This document shows positions 22,450 through 35,170 of a stretch of DNA of 64,000 bases, piece after piece. A model generated the notes under the pieces. It was given only the letters and a program-made list of their open reading frames with translations. It was not told where the DNA came from and searched no databases. How positions within the stretch are numbered: position 1 is the first letter of the stretch; each line of letters opens with the position of its first letter. Position numbers and translations under genes: made by a program. Source of the stretch: Pieris napi (lineage: Eukaryota > Arthropoda > Insecta > Lepidoptera > Pieridae); assembly GCF_905475465.1 (NCBI RefSeq), contig NC_062245.1, forward strand, positions 7,564,001-7,628,000. The letters are read 5' to 3'.

Positions 22450-23796
22450 AGAGGAAATAGGATTTAATTAATGTGTATTGTCAAAAAATTGTGAGATTTA
22501 ATTATTTACATTTTAATTTAGAGTCAGCTGTCAATCAGAGACCATACGAGGCCCACTGAGACTCGGTGTTGCTGGTGTCAAATTGAAGATGAGTTGGGCT
22601 TATTTATGGTTGTATTTTTGTAATTTTTTTGTGTAAGCACCATTTTTCAAATAAATACTTTTCTTCATTGTTTTCTTACTTACCTGTTGTACAGTCATTA
22701 GTTCCTCGATCATACATTATATATGTGTAATTAATTTTTGTGGATTATCCTTGTTTGTAAAAATGTTAAGTAGATATAAATTTAGAAACTCACTACTTTA
22801 CAAAATAAAAAATGTGTTTAAAACCAAAAATTTAAAATAAACTTACAGACTACGGAAAGGGATTATGTTAAATTACGCTTGATACACGGGGAAACAAACC
22901 AATTAATTTTTTTTTTGCATAAAACGCGAAGCAAATATAATCTAACAACAATCTAACTTTTTTACAAGCCAAACAACAATAAATCGCCGTAAAATTTTCA
23001 AACTTATAACTTATGCAATCCGATTTTTAATAATATTTTTTTTTCTTTGATTAAAATTTAATAACCCCAATACTATCGTACTGGAGTTAGCTCTAGGTGA
23101 AGGTAAAAAAGGGCAGATTAAGGTGTAACTCCAATGAATTCTCTAATGGCAGCATCACATGGCAGCTACGACTAATTTAAAATTTTACTTCTAAGGTATT
23201 GTGTTTTATATTAAAAACTTTTACTAGTTTTTGATTATTTGAATTTGGAAACTCAGTTTAAGGCATAAGATTTTCCAGCATTCTTGAACCAACCATTTTT
23301 GTCTCGGCAACTTCGTGTTCGTATTATTGAATTTTAACAGTATTAGCTAAAGAGATTATGAAACGCGTGTGTTTCGCGTGCGTTTCAGCATTCTCGTAGT
23401 TTTGTATATTTATTTATTCTTGCGGTTTTGAAGGTTGTCGATCATCATTATTTTAATTTTGGGTGCCACACTCCTGAATAAATATTGTGCTTTGACCAAA
23501 CTTTGTTTTTTGATTTAGTTATATTGTATAGCAACTCAATTCTTTTTTTTTTAATTTTATATATGTAAATGTGTGCTGTTTTTAATAAAATTAAATATGT
23601 TATTTATGTGGCTACCATATTTAATTTGAAAAGTCTTCTCACTTTTGTTTACACAAATATGACACGTTTAATAAATAAAACAACTGTCAGTTTTATTATC
23701 CACAGATAAGACAGTTTACAAATTATCGATAGATACCTATTACACGTACATATACTTATTTTGATATCTTGATATTTGTATAACTCAATAGGTACT
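22450..23796. other. AT-rich intergenic DNA, nothing recognised
   Basis: No supported gene or repeat. Confidence 0.5.
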
Positions 23797-23975
23797 TGGC
23801 GATTAAAAAGAGTGGTGGGAAGTATTTTGCCAGTTCTTCTTACGCGCTCTACGCCCTTGACTTGCGAACTGGTAGTAAATGTAAATTTACAATTAATTTA
23901 ACTTCTTTTGGAAGTTCATAAGTGTACTTGTTTACCTATATGAATAAAGATATTTTGAGTTTGAGTATGAGTTTG
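23797..23975 (+). mobile_element. LINE 3' end (CR1-like)
   Basis: GTGGTGGGAAGTATTTTGCC, TTACGCGCTCTACGCCCTTG and the end ATGAATAAAGATATTTTGAG followed by TTTGAG-type tandem units. This is a typical insect non-LTR 3' terminus with a microsatellite tail. Confidence 0.55.
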
Positions 23976-26065
23976 ATTTGTTTGAATCGTAACAAGGCTT
24001 TATAAAAATATTTAAAATTACAAATAGTTTTCCACCAATAATAGCGTACATACTTCGTCTGCAACTAACTCGTCTAAATAAATTATTTAAGCTAGTTTTA
24101 AAATAATAAACAACATTTGAATAGCGCTTTGCGTATTTGACTATTACAAAGACTATTTAAGGATAAAAATAGCCGACAGTAAAAGCTTTTCATCGGTTTT
24201 ACACAGATATTACTTCAGTAAACAAAGCTTTTGAAATCCTCTGAAGTCTCGCGGAATTACAGTTGTATGTAAATAAAATGATGAAGTGAAGTTTTGAAAA
24301 GGAATATTACAAGTTTTACTTTCCTAATATAAAAATGTATTTTAAATATCTGTTAATGAAGTTAAACAGCTATATACGGTTTTGTGGTTTGCCTGTTCAT
24401 CTGTATGATCATGTCTCGGTATACGATTTAAAAAAAAATTATGACTTTCTTATTTATTAAACACTATGTTGCACTAGAACTACAACACTAAAACCATGAG
24501 AAAACTTAAATAGTAACTTAAAAAATCGTCTTACCGATTTCCAGCGATCTTTTCGGGCAATCAGTTTAGTACGTGAAAAGTTCATCCCGATGTTTCTAAT
24601 CAGAGTACTCAACTTGTCATTCAATAAAAATGATTGTAAAGGAACGTAGCTTAAGTTACTTAAAGAACTCTAAGGTAAAACGATCCTAGACTATTCAATA
24701 TTTGCATTTGAAATAAGCGGAGAATAGAGTTCTTCGATTAAATGGGTCTCCTTATTGAAGCGTTATTAACACCGTAGCACACGGGTGTAGTACAAACACC
24801 TCGAAATAGCAAGTGCTGCTTAGAACGGCATTGAGCTTTATACCAGCGTAACTATAGCATTTTACTTTATCGTTTATTCGAAATACCTACATTTTCTCGT
24901 CATAAATATAGAGTAACCATAGATAAACTATGAACGAATATTTAATAGTAAGATTGGAAAAACAAAATCGAAACGATTGTGCCTATTGTTCTATTATGAT
25001 TGGTCAACGGAATCTCTATTCCAATACTCGGTTAGGTACACGCACTGCGCACTATATCTTCCTTATATCGTATTGAGTTTGATATTTCTTATTTTAGATA
25101 TTACAATTCCAGTACAATTAAAGGTGATATTTTGTCTTGCGTTTTTTGTTTTACCTTATCACTCGGACTTCTTTTAATTTACTAGCGCATTTGCAGTTAA
25201 TTAACTGTCATTATAACTATACTGACTCAGTGCCACGGCATAACCTGTCATAATAAAGAAAAAGTAGCCCACTTTTGGCTCAAACAACATCTTAATAAGT
25301 CATATACGTATAAAATATAATCGTAAATAAATACGTAGTTTTATAATCGAGTTAAATAATAAGAAAGTATAAACTTGCTGACGGTCTTAGTAATATATAT
25401 ATTATAGTAATGGCCACACACACAAATTTATTACACATTTAGTTCTGTACTACGTATTTATATTTTCGATTGAAATATCTCCAATACATCCTATACCCAT
25501 TCGACTGAAAATTTACAATGAGCCATTGTTAGGTTTGATACGGTGTAACAGTAGGAATCTCAATAGTTCTTGCAATAAAAGAATTTCTTGTTTTTCTAAA
25601 GCACTTTGTCGGATTCAGTGCTGAAGTTATAAGAAAGCGCATTCTCTTCTTGCTTTTTAAACCGTGTTGTTAGTGGTAAAGTCGCTACTTTATTTTATAT
25701 TATATTTATCTGTATAATATGGTTAATGGTTTATGGGTAATATGTATAATATAGGTTCGAAACGTACACAGCTAGTGACAGCTGCACATATAAAGATTAT
25801 ATTAACAACGGAAAACTCACTCTGTGATAAATTCTATATTTGTTAATAATAATTATAAATCATTTATTTGCAAAAAAAGTGGTACATTTTAATCGATTAA
25901 TTATAAAAATCCGCACAATAGCCATATAAAAATAATTCTTAATGTCATATAATAGGAAATTAACATAATGTCATAATAATAAGTTAAGTTATTTATAATT
26001 GTTGTCAAACTTATGGTCTTAATACTGGCCCATGCTATAAAGACACCTTGGCTTTAAACATTTAA
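23976..26065. other. AT-rich intergenic DNA, nothing recognised
   Basis: No supported gene over 2.1 kb; open frames are short and without motifs. Confidence 0.5.
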
Positions 26066-26147
26066 TAACCTTCCCCTTGAAAGGCATTACACGGCAGTGA
26101 TCTATAACTTTTAGGAAAGTGATTATATAGTTTGATAGCCATCCCTC
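26066..26147 (-). pseudogene. LINE reverse-transcriptase C-terminal scrap
   Basis: The minus-strand frame gives MAIKLYNHFPKSYRSLPC and then breaks down. The pattern of KLYN, a two-residue gap, PK and RSL is the usual tail of jockey or CR1-type ORF2 proteins. It is heavily decayed and short. Confidence 0.4.
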
Positions 26148-26160
26148 GGTATATACAGGC

Positions 26161-27299
26161 AAGTTTATTGTTTTGAACAATTTTGAATACTTTTGAAGTA
26201 AATCTTCTTTAGACGCATGAGGGTAAATTTTTACGAAAACGTCACGAAGATGTGCAGCGTTTTTGTCGAAGAAAAGGGAGAGAGTGTTTGAGGCCGATTG
26301 AGACAGGGTAAGAAGGGCGCATTACCTTATAGAAATTCTATTTTTATAATTAAAATTTCGTAAAAAGAATTTATGAAATACTTGTATTTTATATTTTATG
26401 CAAAATAATTTATTGAAATTTAAAATGACGAATTGTAAATTAAAATGCCACGTGTTTTTACTATCGAAAATAAATTTAAAAAATTAAAAAATGTCCTTTT
26501 TACCTCCCTCTAAGTCTCGGAAATCTAAAGTTTTAGAATGTATAAATATGAACATGAGTTAAAAATTAGTTTGCCAAAGAAGTTTCACTTCTGACATGTG
26601 TGCCTACTTTTTACGCACGCAGTTTTTTTACAGTCATAACTTCTGTAAGGCTATATAAAAATGTTACTGTCAAAATACCGATTTCGTAAAAACATGGCTT
26701 ACAACAGGTCCAACTCCCATAATAGCCCCAATACATTTTTTCTGAGTAATAAAAACCTTATTCACATCTACCGAATTTCTCCACAAAAGGATAACATAGC
26801 GCAGAACCGAGGAAACAACTTGCTTAGAGGCCTCTTTGCGAGTTCGACTCAAAGCAAATACAAATCTATTAAGGCGCGTACATATCGATAAAATGTGTGG
26901 TATCTAAGTAAGATTTTGGTGTTTGTTTGATGTGACACACCCTTATCTCATGCCTTCGCATTCCAACAAACAACACATCACAATAACAAGGTTTCTAAGG
27001 AATTCTTGTTACTTCATATTAATCTTGTTTATATCGAGGTTAATTGGGGTCGTCTAATATTACAAAGGGCCTTATTTCCATATAAGCTGGCCTGAGCAGG
27101 CTACCTTTTGACTTTTCAAAGGGATCTAAGCTTATTACGCTCCTGCATGTACAATGAGCGGTTACGACATGTAATAGCTTCAGTTTTTATTAACAATTAA
27201 GCCTCTAGAACCTATGAAGTATTTCTAGTATAAATATTATTTAAATATATCATCAAATTTGAATTTTAAAACAACTTACCTTGCGTTTTTTTGAAGTAG
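26161..27299. other. AT-rich intergenic DNA, nothing recognised
   Basis: No supported gene or repeat. Confidence 0.5.
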
Positions 27300-27570
27300 T
27301 GTTTACCAAGTGGCTTTAGCATGCGTACTTTCATCTCTCCATTTTGATCACCGTCGGTGAACCAATGAATTTTTGTCTACCTATGTGTTTTGTCTCATAC
27401 GGTGATGGAAAACATCGTGAGGAAATTATAGGCAAGCGCCTTTGATCCAAGTAAGTCGACAGCGTGTGTCAGGCACATAGAGCTGATCACCTACTTGCCC
27501 GTAATAAAAAACAAATGATCACGAAATAGATACAGAAATCTAAAAGTGGTAGCCCTATTTTATTTTTATA
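27300..27570 (+). mobile_element. tRNA-derived SINE, old copy
   Basis: The head is diverged (ACCAAGTGGCTTTAGCATGC). The body keeps GGAAAACATCGTGAGGAAAT, AAGTCGACAGCGTGTGTCAG and CTGATCACCTACTTGCCC, and the tail keeps GATACAGAAATCT. Confidence 0.7.
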
Positions 27571-28740
27571 TTATTCTTCTTCATGCTTGAAGTTTGTGTC
27601 AATAATAGTTACAGTCCGCTTATTTACATTTCTGAAGTGGCCAACTTGGTGTAAATAAGTCAGGTACGAAGTTAGTTTTGCAATGTCAAACTGTAAAGTG
27701 AATGCTTTGGTCCAATTCACTCTGTTCCTTTAGGGTGCAGAATTGAATTAGTTTATTAAACAGTTAATTGAACTAATACGTAGGCAACAGTTGACTGTAT
27801 GAAAATAATTATTATTTCTCTCTTCTGTAAAACTAAAGATAACTATCATAATTAGATTTTATTTTTACTTTTATTTTAAATCAAGTAATTTACATGCCTT
27901 AAAAATGTTAATTCAGAAAACATATAGAGAAGAAAATATTTAAGTAAACGCTAATTAGTATTGTCTATGTGTCATAAGATAAGACGGTAATGAGAAACCT
28001 TTACGTCAGTACTCTGAATAATTTTAGCAATAAGCGCTTGGAATCCCGAATTTAATGTTAAGTTTTTGTATGTAATGTTGTGTTTTTGCTTACAAAAACG
28101 TCAGGATCGGTATAGCTATATCTCCTTGGGCTTTACAGAGTACTGCATTTTTATATCATATAACAATACATACTCGTATATCCTAAACTTAAAGACTATC
28201 AAGACTTGCTTGCGCAAGACTGACAAGCTTGCTTAAAAATTTCTCCCTAATGTTGCTCTAACTTCTTTCTCTGTTCTGTGTCATTTGTTTTTGCATGTTT
28301 TGCTATGCTATCTTTGTATTATGATGTTACTCTTCAGGCACTAAGGTTAACTCTGTTTCTGTACCTTCAATTGATGTATTAAATGGAAAAAAATCTATAC
28401 CCTATAGCATATTTCTTAGACTAAAATAATATTTGTTCATCCCTTTATTTTATAATATCAAATACCAAATTACGCCTAAATTATAACAAATAAAATATTA
28501 TACGTTCAAAAGTTTTAATGAGCAAGGATACGAGAAATCCTAATTTCACGAGCTATTTTAATAAGCGAAGTTTTAATTACGTATATCTTAATAAAGTTAA
28601 AGTTGAAATGTTAAATAATATAATGCTGTAAATTTAAAAATCTCTTTTATAGAAACGATTTTAATAAGAAAATAATCTGTGAAATGGTGACAAATTAAAA
28701 GCCAAAATTAAAATTTCTCCTTCTCCGCAAACTTCATTAC
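27571..28740. other. AT-rich intergenic DNA, nothing recognised
   Basis: No supported gene. Confidence 0.5.
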
Positions 28741-28920
28741 TGAATGTCGTGCTTGTCTTGAAAAGCCTTAAGTCGATGTATCACGACTTGCTGCCTCCAC
28801 ACCACTCCATCCTCAGTTTGTCTCAAAGCATTAGGAATGTTAAGACCCATAATTGACGTGGTAGACCAACGGGTAGGCCTCTGCCCCCGACTTCTCCTAC
28901 CATTACCTTCACCGGGCAAG
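28741..28920 (-). pseudogene. LINE ORF2 C-terminal fragment
   Basis: The minus-strand frame reads GNGRRSRGQRPTRWSTTSIM, then GLNIPNALRQTEDGVVWRQQ and on to a stop. The RGQRPTRW block followed by an ALRQTED..WR helix is the C-terminal zone of RTE/BovB-like and related non-LTR polymerase proteins. About 55 residues remain of a protein usually near 1000. Confidence 0.65.
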
Positions 28921-29130
28921 ATGTGGACCTTTTCTACGAACTTCTCTTACTCCAGCTTCCGTCCTGCTCTTCAGGCGATTGACCACCCCGCGGACGACCA
29001 CCGACGGACGTAGCCAAGGTCCAAATTTCACCGGAAACGCCCTTGCGCTGGTAAAGCCCATTCCGGCCGAGTTATGCTCGCCAAAACAGCCCGAGCTGTC
29101 AAGGACCTTGACCAACTGCGAGATTACATT
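28920..29130 (-). repeat. GC-rich dispersed repeat, copy 2
   Basis: Matches 387-590 (CTTCCGTCCTGC, CTTCAGGCGATTGACC, ACGCCCTTGCGCT, ACAGCCCGAGCTG). It directly abuts the LINE fragment on its left, which may be coincidence or may mean that both come from one element. Confidence 0.55.
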
Positions 29131-29211
29131 AACAAAATCAATATAACAGACGTAGAAATATACCTTTACCTATAGAAGCTGAAATCTAATAGGTTGAAAC
29201 CAATACAATAA

Positions 29212-29281
29212 TTGGTGAGCGCCACATATTTGAATGTATGAAGTTGTAGCCAATGGGTAGGGAGATAAATTTCTGAATGTT
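29212..29281 (+). repeat. Short dispersed repeat, copy 1
   Basis: Shares GCGCCACATA, ATGTATGAAGTT, GTAGCCAATG and ATTTCTGAATGTT with 31091-31163 in the same order and orientation. Class unknown. Confidence 0.55.
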
Positions 29282-29539
29282 TCTTTAATATTTGAAGTAC
29301 GCCTTCTGTGCTTTCACAGGTCGTAGATATAGGCCTGTAACATGCCGGTTTTCCGCAATATGTTTATTATGGAACATAAGATACAGGTATCACTTATTCC
29401 ACGGCACTAAATTTGAATTTGTAGGCATCCCTGCTCATCGGCAAAGAAGACAGAGGGTACTCTTTTAAAATAGCAAATAATCAAACAACACTTATTTTAA
29501 AACAAATATCGCAAATTAATTAGAAGTAGCCTGTCATCA

Positions 29540-29643
29540 CTAGTCCCAGGCCCTTTTATCAACTAGATGATCGTTAACTTTATAGTAAGCCTTTTTACAC
29601 AGCTTTTCTTTAATACATTTCTTAAATTTATTAAAAGTTTATA
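29540..29643 (-). pseudogene. LINE ORF2 C-terminus
   Basis: The minus-strand frame reads NKFKKCIKEKLCKKAYYKVN, then DHLVDKRAWD and stop. The basic helix, then KAYYKVNDHL and a D-K-x-W ending is a familiar terminus of insect non-LTR polymerase proteins. The upstream part is lost or frameshifted. Confidence 0.6.
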
Positions 29644-31090
29644 TGAATATTTTCCATACGAGCATATTTTTAAGCGCACATATAAAGTGTATTGTTCAAG
29701 TTCAAACTCGTCACAGGCCTCAAAATGAGAATCTGAAATGTAAAACAGGATTTGAGGTATTATATTGAAATAACAATGCAATGTTTAAACTATCATGGAC
29801 GCAATATTTTACCAATGTCGGTTTAACTTGTGTTTGAAACTAAGATAACTTGGCTCTTATACGAAGTATCAAGAGAAAACTTCAGCATCGACGTAGTTGG
29901 ATTTCAAAACAAAAGTTTGCTGTGTTTTGCTAGACTAAAAGCAGGTGCGAACAACATACAATTTATTGTAGGGTTTTGTTAAGAACGTAAAGATATATTT
30001 AGAAAGAGAGTAGGTTTTTTAGGATAAACGTACTGCCATTTATGTAATGTGTATGTATAAGTATGTTTATAAATGGGAACTATAAACAGTAAGATAAATG
30101 TTATGAATAGGTCTACCAAGTGTTTGACTAAGTATGAAATACTAATAGAAAATACAACCGCGTCAAATATTTCTAAGAAATGTTTACAAATATCTGACGC
30201 AGAGAAACAAGAAAGCAGCGCCTCTGGTGGTCGGGCCTAAATGTTTTTATACAAATGTTTGACCCCATATTATTCCGAGAAATACCTTGTGAAACTCATG
30301 AAGTGCACAGTAAACAAGTGCGTACATAATGTACGTAAATGAGCCTCAAAAGTTTACCCTCAAAATGATTCCGTAACAAGAAACGTTATTAAAGAAAATT
30401 GAAAATAACTACCTCGGTCATTTTACGATTATTACGAGCAATTTTCCTGTTGTTCACAGAAAAATACAAGGCGGTTTTGGGAAAACTGAACAAAAAGGGC
30501 TTCGGAGTATTTTGAATGGATCTATTATTATAGATTAGGTATGATGGTACACAACTTATTATAAAGATGCCGATAAATTTAATCATTATAGGGCTATTAA
30601 CATAATTTTCATCTTTTATCTGAACTATATTTTATATTTTAGACATTCGTTTGAAAAATTATTATTAAAGACTATTGAAAATTCAACTATGCTCTTTAAA
30701 CTTATACATTTGGTATAACTTTAAAAAGCGTATATAGGTATGATTTCATATTTTAGTAATTATTTATAACTTCGTTCTTAAGTATAATTCGATTAATTTA
30801 TAAAATGTGATTAACGGATCAATGGAAATCGTCAATGTGCATGATAGGTTACTTTCAAACAATATAAAGTACGTGCGTTTAAAATGAACTTTGTTATTAC
30901 AATTTATTCCGGCTGCTAACGATGTATACAACTTCACGATCTCAGCTTCTGGACCAGTCAGTGGTTAGACTGGTCGAAGATCCTCCCTTTAGGTTGGACG
31001 AACTGTTGATCCATCCTCCACAATATCTACAATTCATTTATTGAATATAAACGTCACTTAATTTCTTTAAAACTAATATAATAATTGCAT
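29644..31090. other. AT-rich intergenic DNA
   Basis: No supported gene. A perfect small hairpin (GACCAGTC, 8-base loop, GACTGGTC) lies near 30953-30976. Confidence 0.45.
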
Positions 31091-31163
31091 TGGTGTGCGC
31101 CACATACTTGCATGTATGAAGTTCCGTAGCCAATGAGAAAGCAGATACATTTCTGAATGTTAG
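31091..31163 (+). repeat. Short dispersed repeat, copy 2
   Basis: Partner of 29212-29281; this copy is slightly longer in the middle (GTTCCGTAGCCAATG). Confidence 0.55.
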
Positions 31164-31560
31164 TCTTATTTTCTTACGAAATGTCGTGTATACTTGCGAG
31201 TACTTACTGTATATAATATTTAATTTCTATTCTTGATCACCTAGTTACAGTAATTTCCTTCATTGTATTGGCGTTGAATAAACATGTCAAAACCATGTCA
31301 TGTCAATACTTAAGTGGTGTGCCAAAGCTTCATTTATTATTTATGTCTAAATATTGTGGGTTACGTCTTAGTTGGATTTCAACTTGTAATCCCTTAATTT
31401 AGTGCGGTCCCTAGGGTTTACTCTAATCTAGGATTTTGCATTATTCATATATGATACAAACTTTAGCGCCATGATTCTAGATAGATGGATTCATAATGTG
31501 GCCGATGTCGTATTAACTCGCCAGTATCGTATATTTTATTTGGTTTTTAAATATTAAGAA

Positions 31561-32104
31561 CTAGCTGACCTGGCTAACTTCGTTCCGCCCTACAACCTTA
31601 TAATATCGTTGTTACTTTAATTTATTTTACGATATCATTAATGTTAAGTATTACATTAATACAACTTTTTGCAAATACAGAAATGTTTTATTGCTTGCCA
31701 TTGCGAAAGAAGAATGGCAGTTTTACACATTAGGCATCTTCTCTCTAGCGTCAATATGGCGATACTGCATGTTAAGCACTTTCTGATATCCAACATCTTT
31801 TGATCAGGATCAAAGCATGGTTATGCATGTCCTCATTCACCTCAAGATCGGAATTTCTTGAACTGACACGAATTCGACGTAAAATGATGCGTAGTTTTGT
31901 CAACAGATGGCACCATATGGTTTTTGCATTCGTAAAATTAATTAATTTATTTATTGTTATTCGATAACTTATCCGATATTTTATTGCTTATTCTGCTATT
32001 CGGGACGGAAACAAATCCAACTAATCAAAAACCATGGCAATCGGTCCAGCCGTTCTCGAGTTATAAGTGTTGTAACAAACACGACTTTCTTTTATATATA
32101 TAGA
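31561..32104 (-). mobile_element. Non-autonomous Helitron, family 4
   Basis: On the plus strand it starts CTAGCTGACCTGGC (reverse of the CTAG end) after A and finishes TTTATATATATAGA before T. Reading the minus strand gives a TC start and a CTAG end. The internal GCAATCGGTCCAGCCGTTCT is a conserved lepidopteran Helitron motif as I remember it. Confidence 0.7.
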
Positions 32105-33471
32105 TATAAATATATTATTACTTATAACACGCTAGCAGATTACAGTAAACAGTATGTGTATTTATTCATTTGTGTATTGTTTAACTAAGGCTTAAAGATT
32201 TTAAAACTATATTTTTTTAATACAGTTCTACTATTTTTTCGGAAGAACAATTAAAGACGGCGTTCATGATCGACGACATAGTTTGACATTGATATGTACA
32301 CATTTATATTAATATTACAAACGCAATAATATTTAACCGAAGCTGTGCATAATAGTAATTATTAAATATTATGTGTGTGTTACGACATCACAAATAACGA
32401 CCCTTTTACATACAAATATTTTATGAATTCAAAGCAAAAATCTACCTCTATATCACGTAAAAGTCATAACTTTCTCTAAGTTCGTTATATTGGTGCTAAA
32501 ATCCTTATATTTGTATAAACGAATCTACGAGTGGAATTCAATTTTGTACGTGGTTTTGCCACTTTTTTACGGTCAGTTACTCATCGGAATGCAATATTGC
32601 TGGTAGCTATTGCCATAATTCGTGTTGGAGCAACATTTTTTAAGCTCGCTGACGCGAAAATGTTTATTTTTTATCCGTTAATAGCCTATACGAACCGTAC
32701 GGACGACCCAAAACGATATTAGAATAGTGAGCACAGATATCATATAGAATATATAATATAGGAAGATAGTAGTTTTTTTAATAAGGTAATTGAATTTTTA
32801 GTCTAATAAAAACTGATGTTCATGTTAATACATACAGACAACATTATAAACAAGTTCAGTAAGAAGTTAATGGATTATTATTTTTGAATGCCTAATACCT
32901 ATACCTAAGAGTAAATTATAATTCTTGTGACTTCTTATAAACAATAAAACATTGGAAGATTTTATTGTATAAATAGCCAAATACTGTACAGTGTTAATTA
33001 TTTTAAATTAATTATACTATAAAGTAAGCTTTTGCATACATTAAAATGCTTATTAACTCAACAATTTAACTAAAAGCTAATTTAACGACAAAGCATATTT
33101 CGTAGTCTCATTACAGTTTCACGTTTTAACTGAGATATCTTATACGTTTTATCTCCTACTTAGTCACGTAACGTAGCTATTAACCAAAATAAGGTTTTTA
33201 AACTGTCACTCGTGAGATTAGATTAATATTTTAGTAGCTCGTTAGAACGTTTACTTACAGGAAATAATTTCAGGCAGGAAATTAGAAAATTTACCGCACT
33301 GCAAAGCTTTATTTGGCTTATGCAAATGTGACTACTACAGGGGCCTATTCTGTGTCCCGTTATGTTATTACAATATGCTAATCCTGTACATATTTTGAAA
33401 TAAGCATGTGTCCCCAAAGAGCCACGTGCACATCTACTACGCGACCTTATGAAAATTAGGTAACATATATT
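32105..33471. other. AT-rich intergenic DNA, nothing recognised
   Basis: No supported gene; a GTG-started frame at 32531-32722 has no motif. Confidence 0.5.
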
Positions 33472-33770
33472 AGAGCGGTGTTGGCCTAGTGGCTTCAGCG
33501 TGCGACTCTCATACCTGAGGTCGTAGGTTCGATCCCCGGCTATACACCAATGGACTTTCTTTCTATTTGCGCATTTAACATTTGCACGAACGGTGAAGGA
33601 AAACATCGTGAGGACGCCGAAATGTCTGAGACCCAAAAAGTCGACGGCGTGTATCAGGCACTCGAGGCTGATCACCTACTTGCCTATTAGATTTAAAAAT
33701 GATCATGAAACAGATTCAGAAATCTGAGGCCAAGACCTAAAGAGGTTGTAGCGCCACTGTTTTTTTTATA
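33472..33770 (+). mobile_element. tRNA-derived SINE, well preserved
   Basis: A box GTTGGCCTAGTGGCTTCAGC, intact B box GGTTCGATCCCC, body GGTGAAGGAAAACATCGTGA and tail TTGTAGCGCCACTG followed by T-rich DNA. TATTAG on both sides suggests a short target duplication. A long minus-strand open frame (33223-33675) runs through it and is a SINE shadow. Confidence 0.85.
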
Positions 33771-34765
33771 TTAGGACCTTTATATGCTATGTTTAAATAT
33801 ATATTTACTTATACTTACCATTCAATTAAATTCTAAATTCTACTGATCTCTGTTTACAAAACTCTGATCTTTTATCTGATCAAAAATTCCTAAGACGCCT
33901 TATGATAACGCCTTATTTCGGTTAAACTCTTTTTGGTGTGATATCCTTGATATTTATTAAAATACGTGTTCAAGCTGTACACTTCGATTTCTTTTCTCTT
34001 CTGTTAATATAACAGCAGGATAGTCTAGGAACAGTTTTTTTTTATTATTATTAAAAAAACATTCATTATTATACTAGTTATAAGATTTTAATGTGATAGA
34101 ACTAAGGGAAACCAAATAAATTTTTAAAATCATTATTTAGGCTCAAATGTAACAAATCAGACATTAGCAAGCGCAAAAATAAAAGGAAATGAAATTATTA
34201 TTCAACTCATGCGCAGACACACTGTTGTAGATAGTTATCATTCAGGTTAATATGACTTTCCATATACGTAATGTAATGGGTAGTTAGTATTTTAAGACAG
34301 CATTATAACGTGGAAACGTTTGTACCTAGATATGATCACATTAAATTTTATTATCCTTTAATGCGTCATGACTCCTTGTTGCTAATAATTATTTTAATCT
34401 CTTACGTGGTGCCAGGGTTAGATATCATGTGAGGTCCTGGCTAAACAAAATATAAATTACTGACGATATCGTTTCATAATTTTATAATTAATCTTATTTC
34501 ATTTAATAATTAGACAATTAACTTTACTTTCAATTCTACCCGATATTTTTTTTATCTATATGAAATAATCACAATTATTAAAACTTCATTTTACAACGAA
34601 ATTTTACTTTTGTTGAGCAGTAGTAATAAGGTCTAAAACTCAAGTATTGATTCTAATAAACACAGTCTCAAGTTATTCATTTTATTAAATTCCAACAAAA
34701 TATCGGTTTGAAATTCTTACTTATGTTAAAATACATTTCTTAACCACAGTTTCCTTTCTTTTCAG
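33771..34765. other. AT-rich DNA, probably intron upstream of the receptor leader
   Basis: No gene. It ends at a strong splice acceptor (CAGTTTCCTTTCTTTTCAG), so at least its 3' part is likely intron of the serotonin receptor gene. Confidence 0.5.
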
Positions 34766-35170
34766 GTCGGAAATTTTCTTCCCGATCACCGGCGCTAATG
34801 AAGCAATCTGCAAGCGGAATATTGAACTAGCAGCCACTCGAACCGACGTTTAAGTGCAATAAAATAACACTCCCAAGCGACAAAACCAAACAAAACTAAC
34901 CCCTATATCGAACGCAAAAGGAACATAGTCCTCATAAACGAATACACAATCCAATGGCTCTGTGCGGAATTGGAAAGACAATCCAAGCGATATGTCAATT
35001 AAAATACAATCGGGACTGTAATCAATTTCGTGAGCCCAAGACGCGACTCCTTCGCGAGGTTAAACATCAGACCTGATTTAATTATTTTGAAAGAATAGAG
35101 TTAGTCAAACGGAGAAACCTGATGTATGGTACCAAAAGAAAAAAAGTAATCGACCCAGTCAGGGACTCGT
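34766..35170 (+). promoter_or_regulatory. 5-HT7: 5' leader exon of the 5-HT7 receptor gene, with five upstream ATGs
   Basis: The leader begins after a pyrimidine-rich acceptor at 34764-34765 and runs to the receptor ATG at 35171. It has five upstream ATGs. Those at 34798 (10 codons), 34954 (40 codons), 34992 (9 codons) and 35126 (7 codons) terminate before the main start. The one at 35122 overlaps the main start and ends at 35187. Such an arrangement normally represses translation and makes it condition-dependent; that effect here is inferred. An in-frame stop at 35147 rules out N-terminal extension. The acceptor is predicted from sequence only. Confidence 0.5.

Noticed and set aside
33223..33675. 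150-codon open frame (-)
   Set aside because: It runs through a SINE and reappears in part in the SINE at 46830-47084; it is the reverse strand of the SINE, not a gene.
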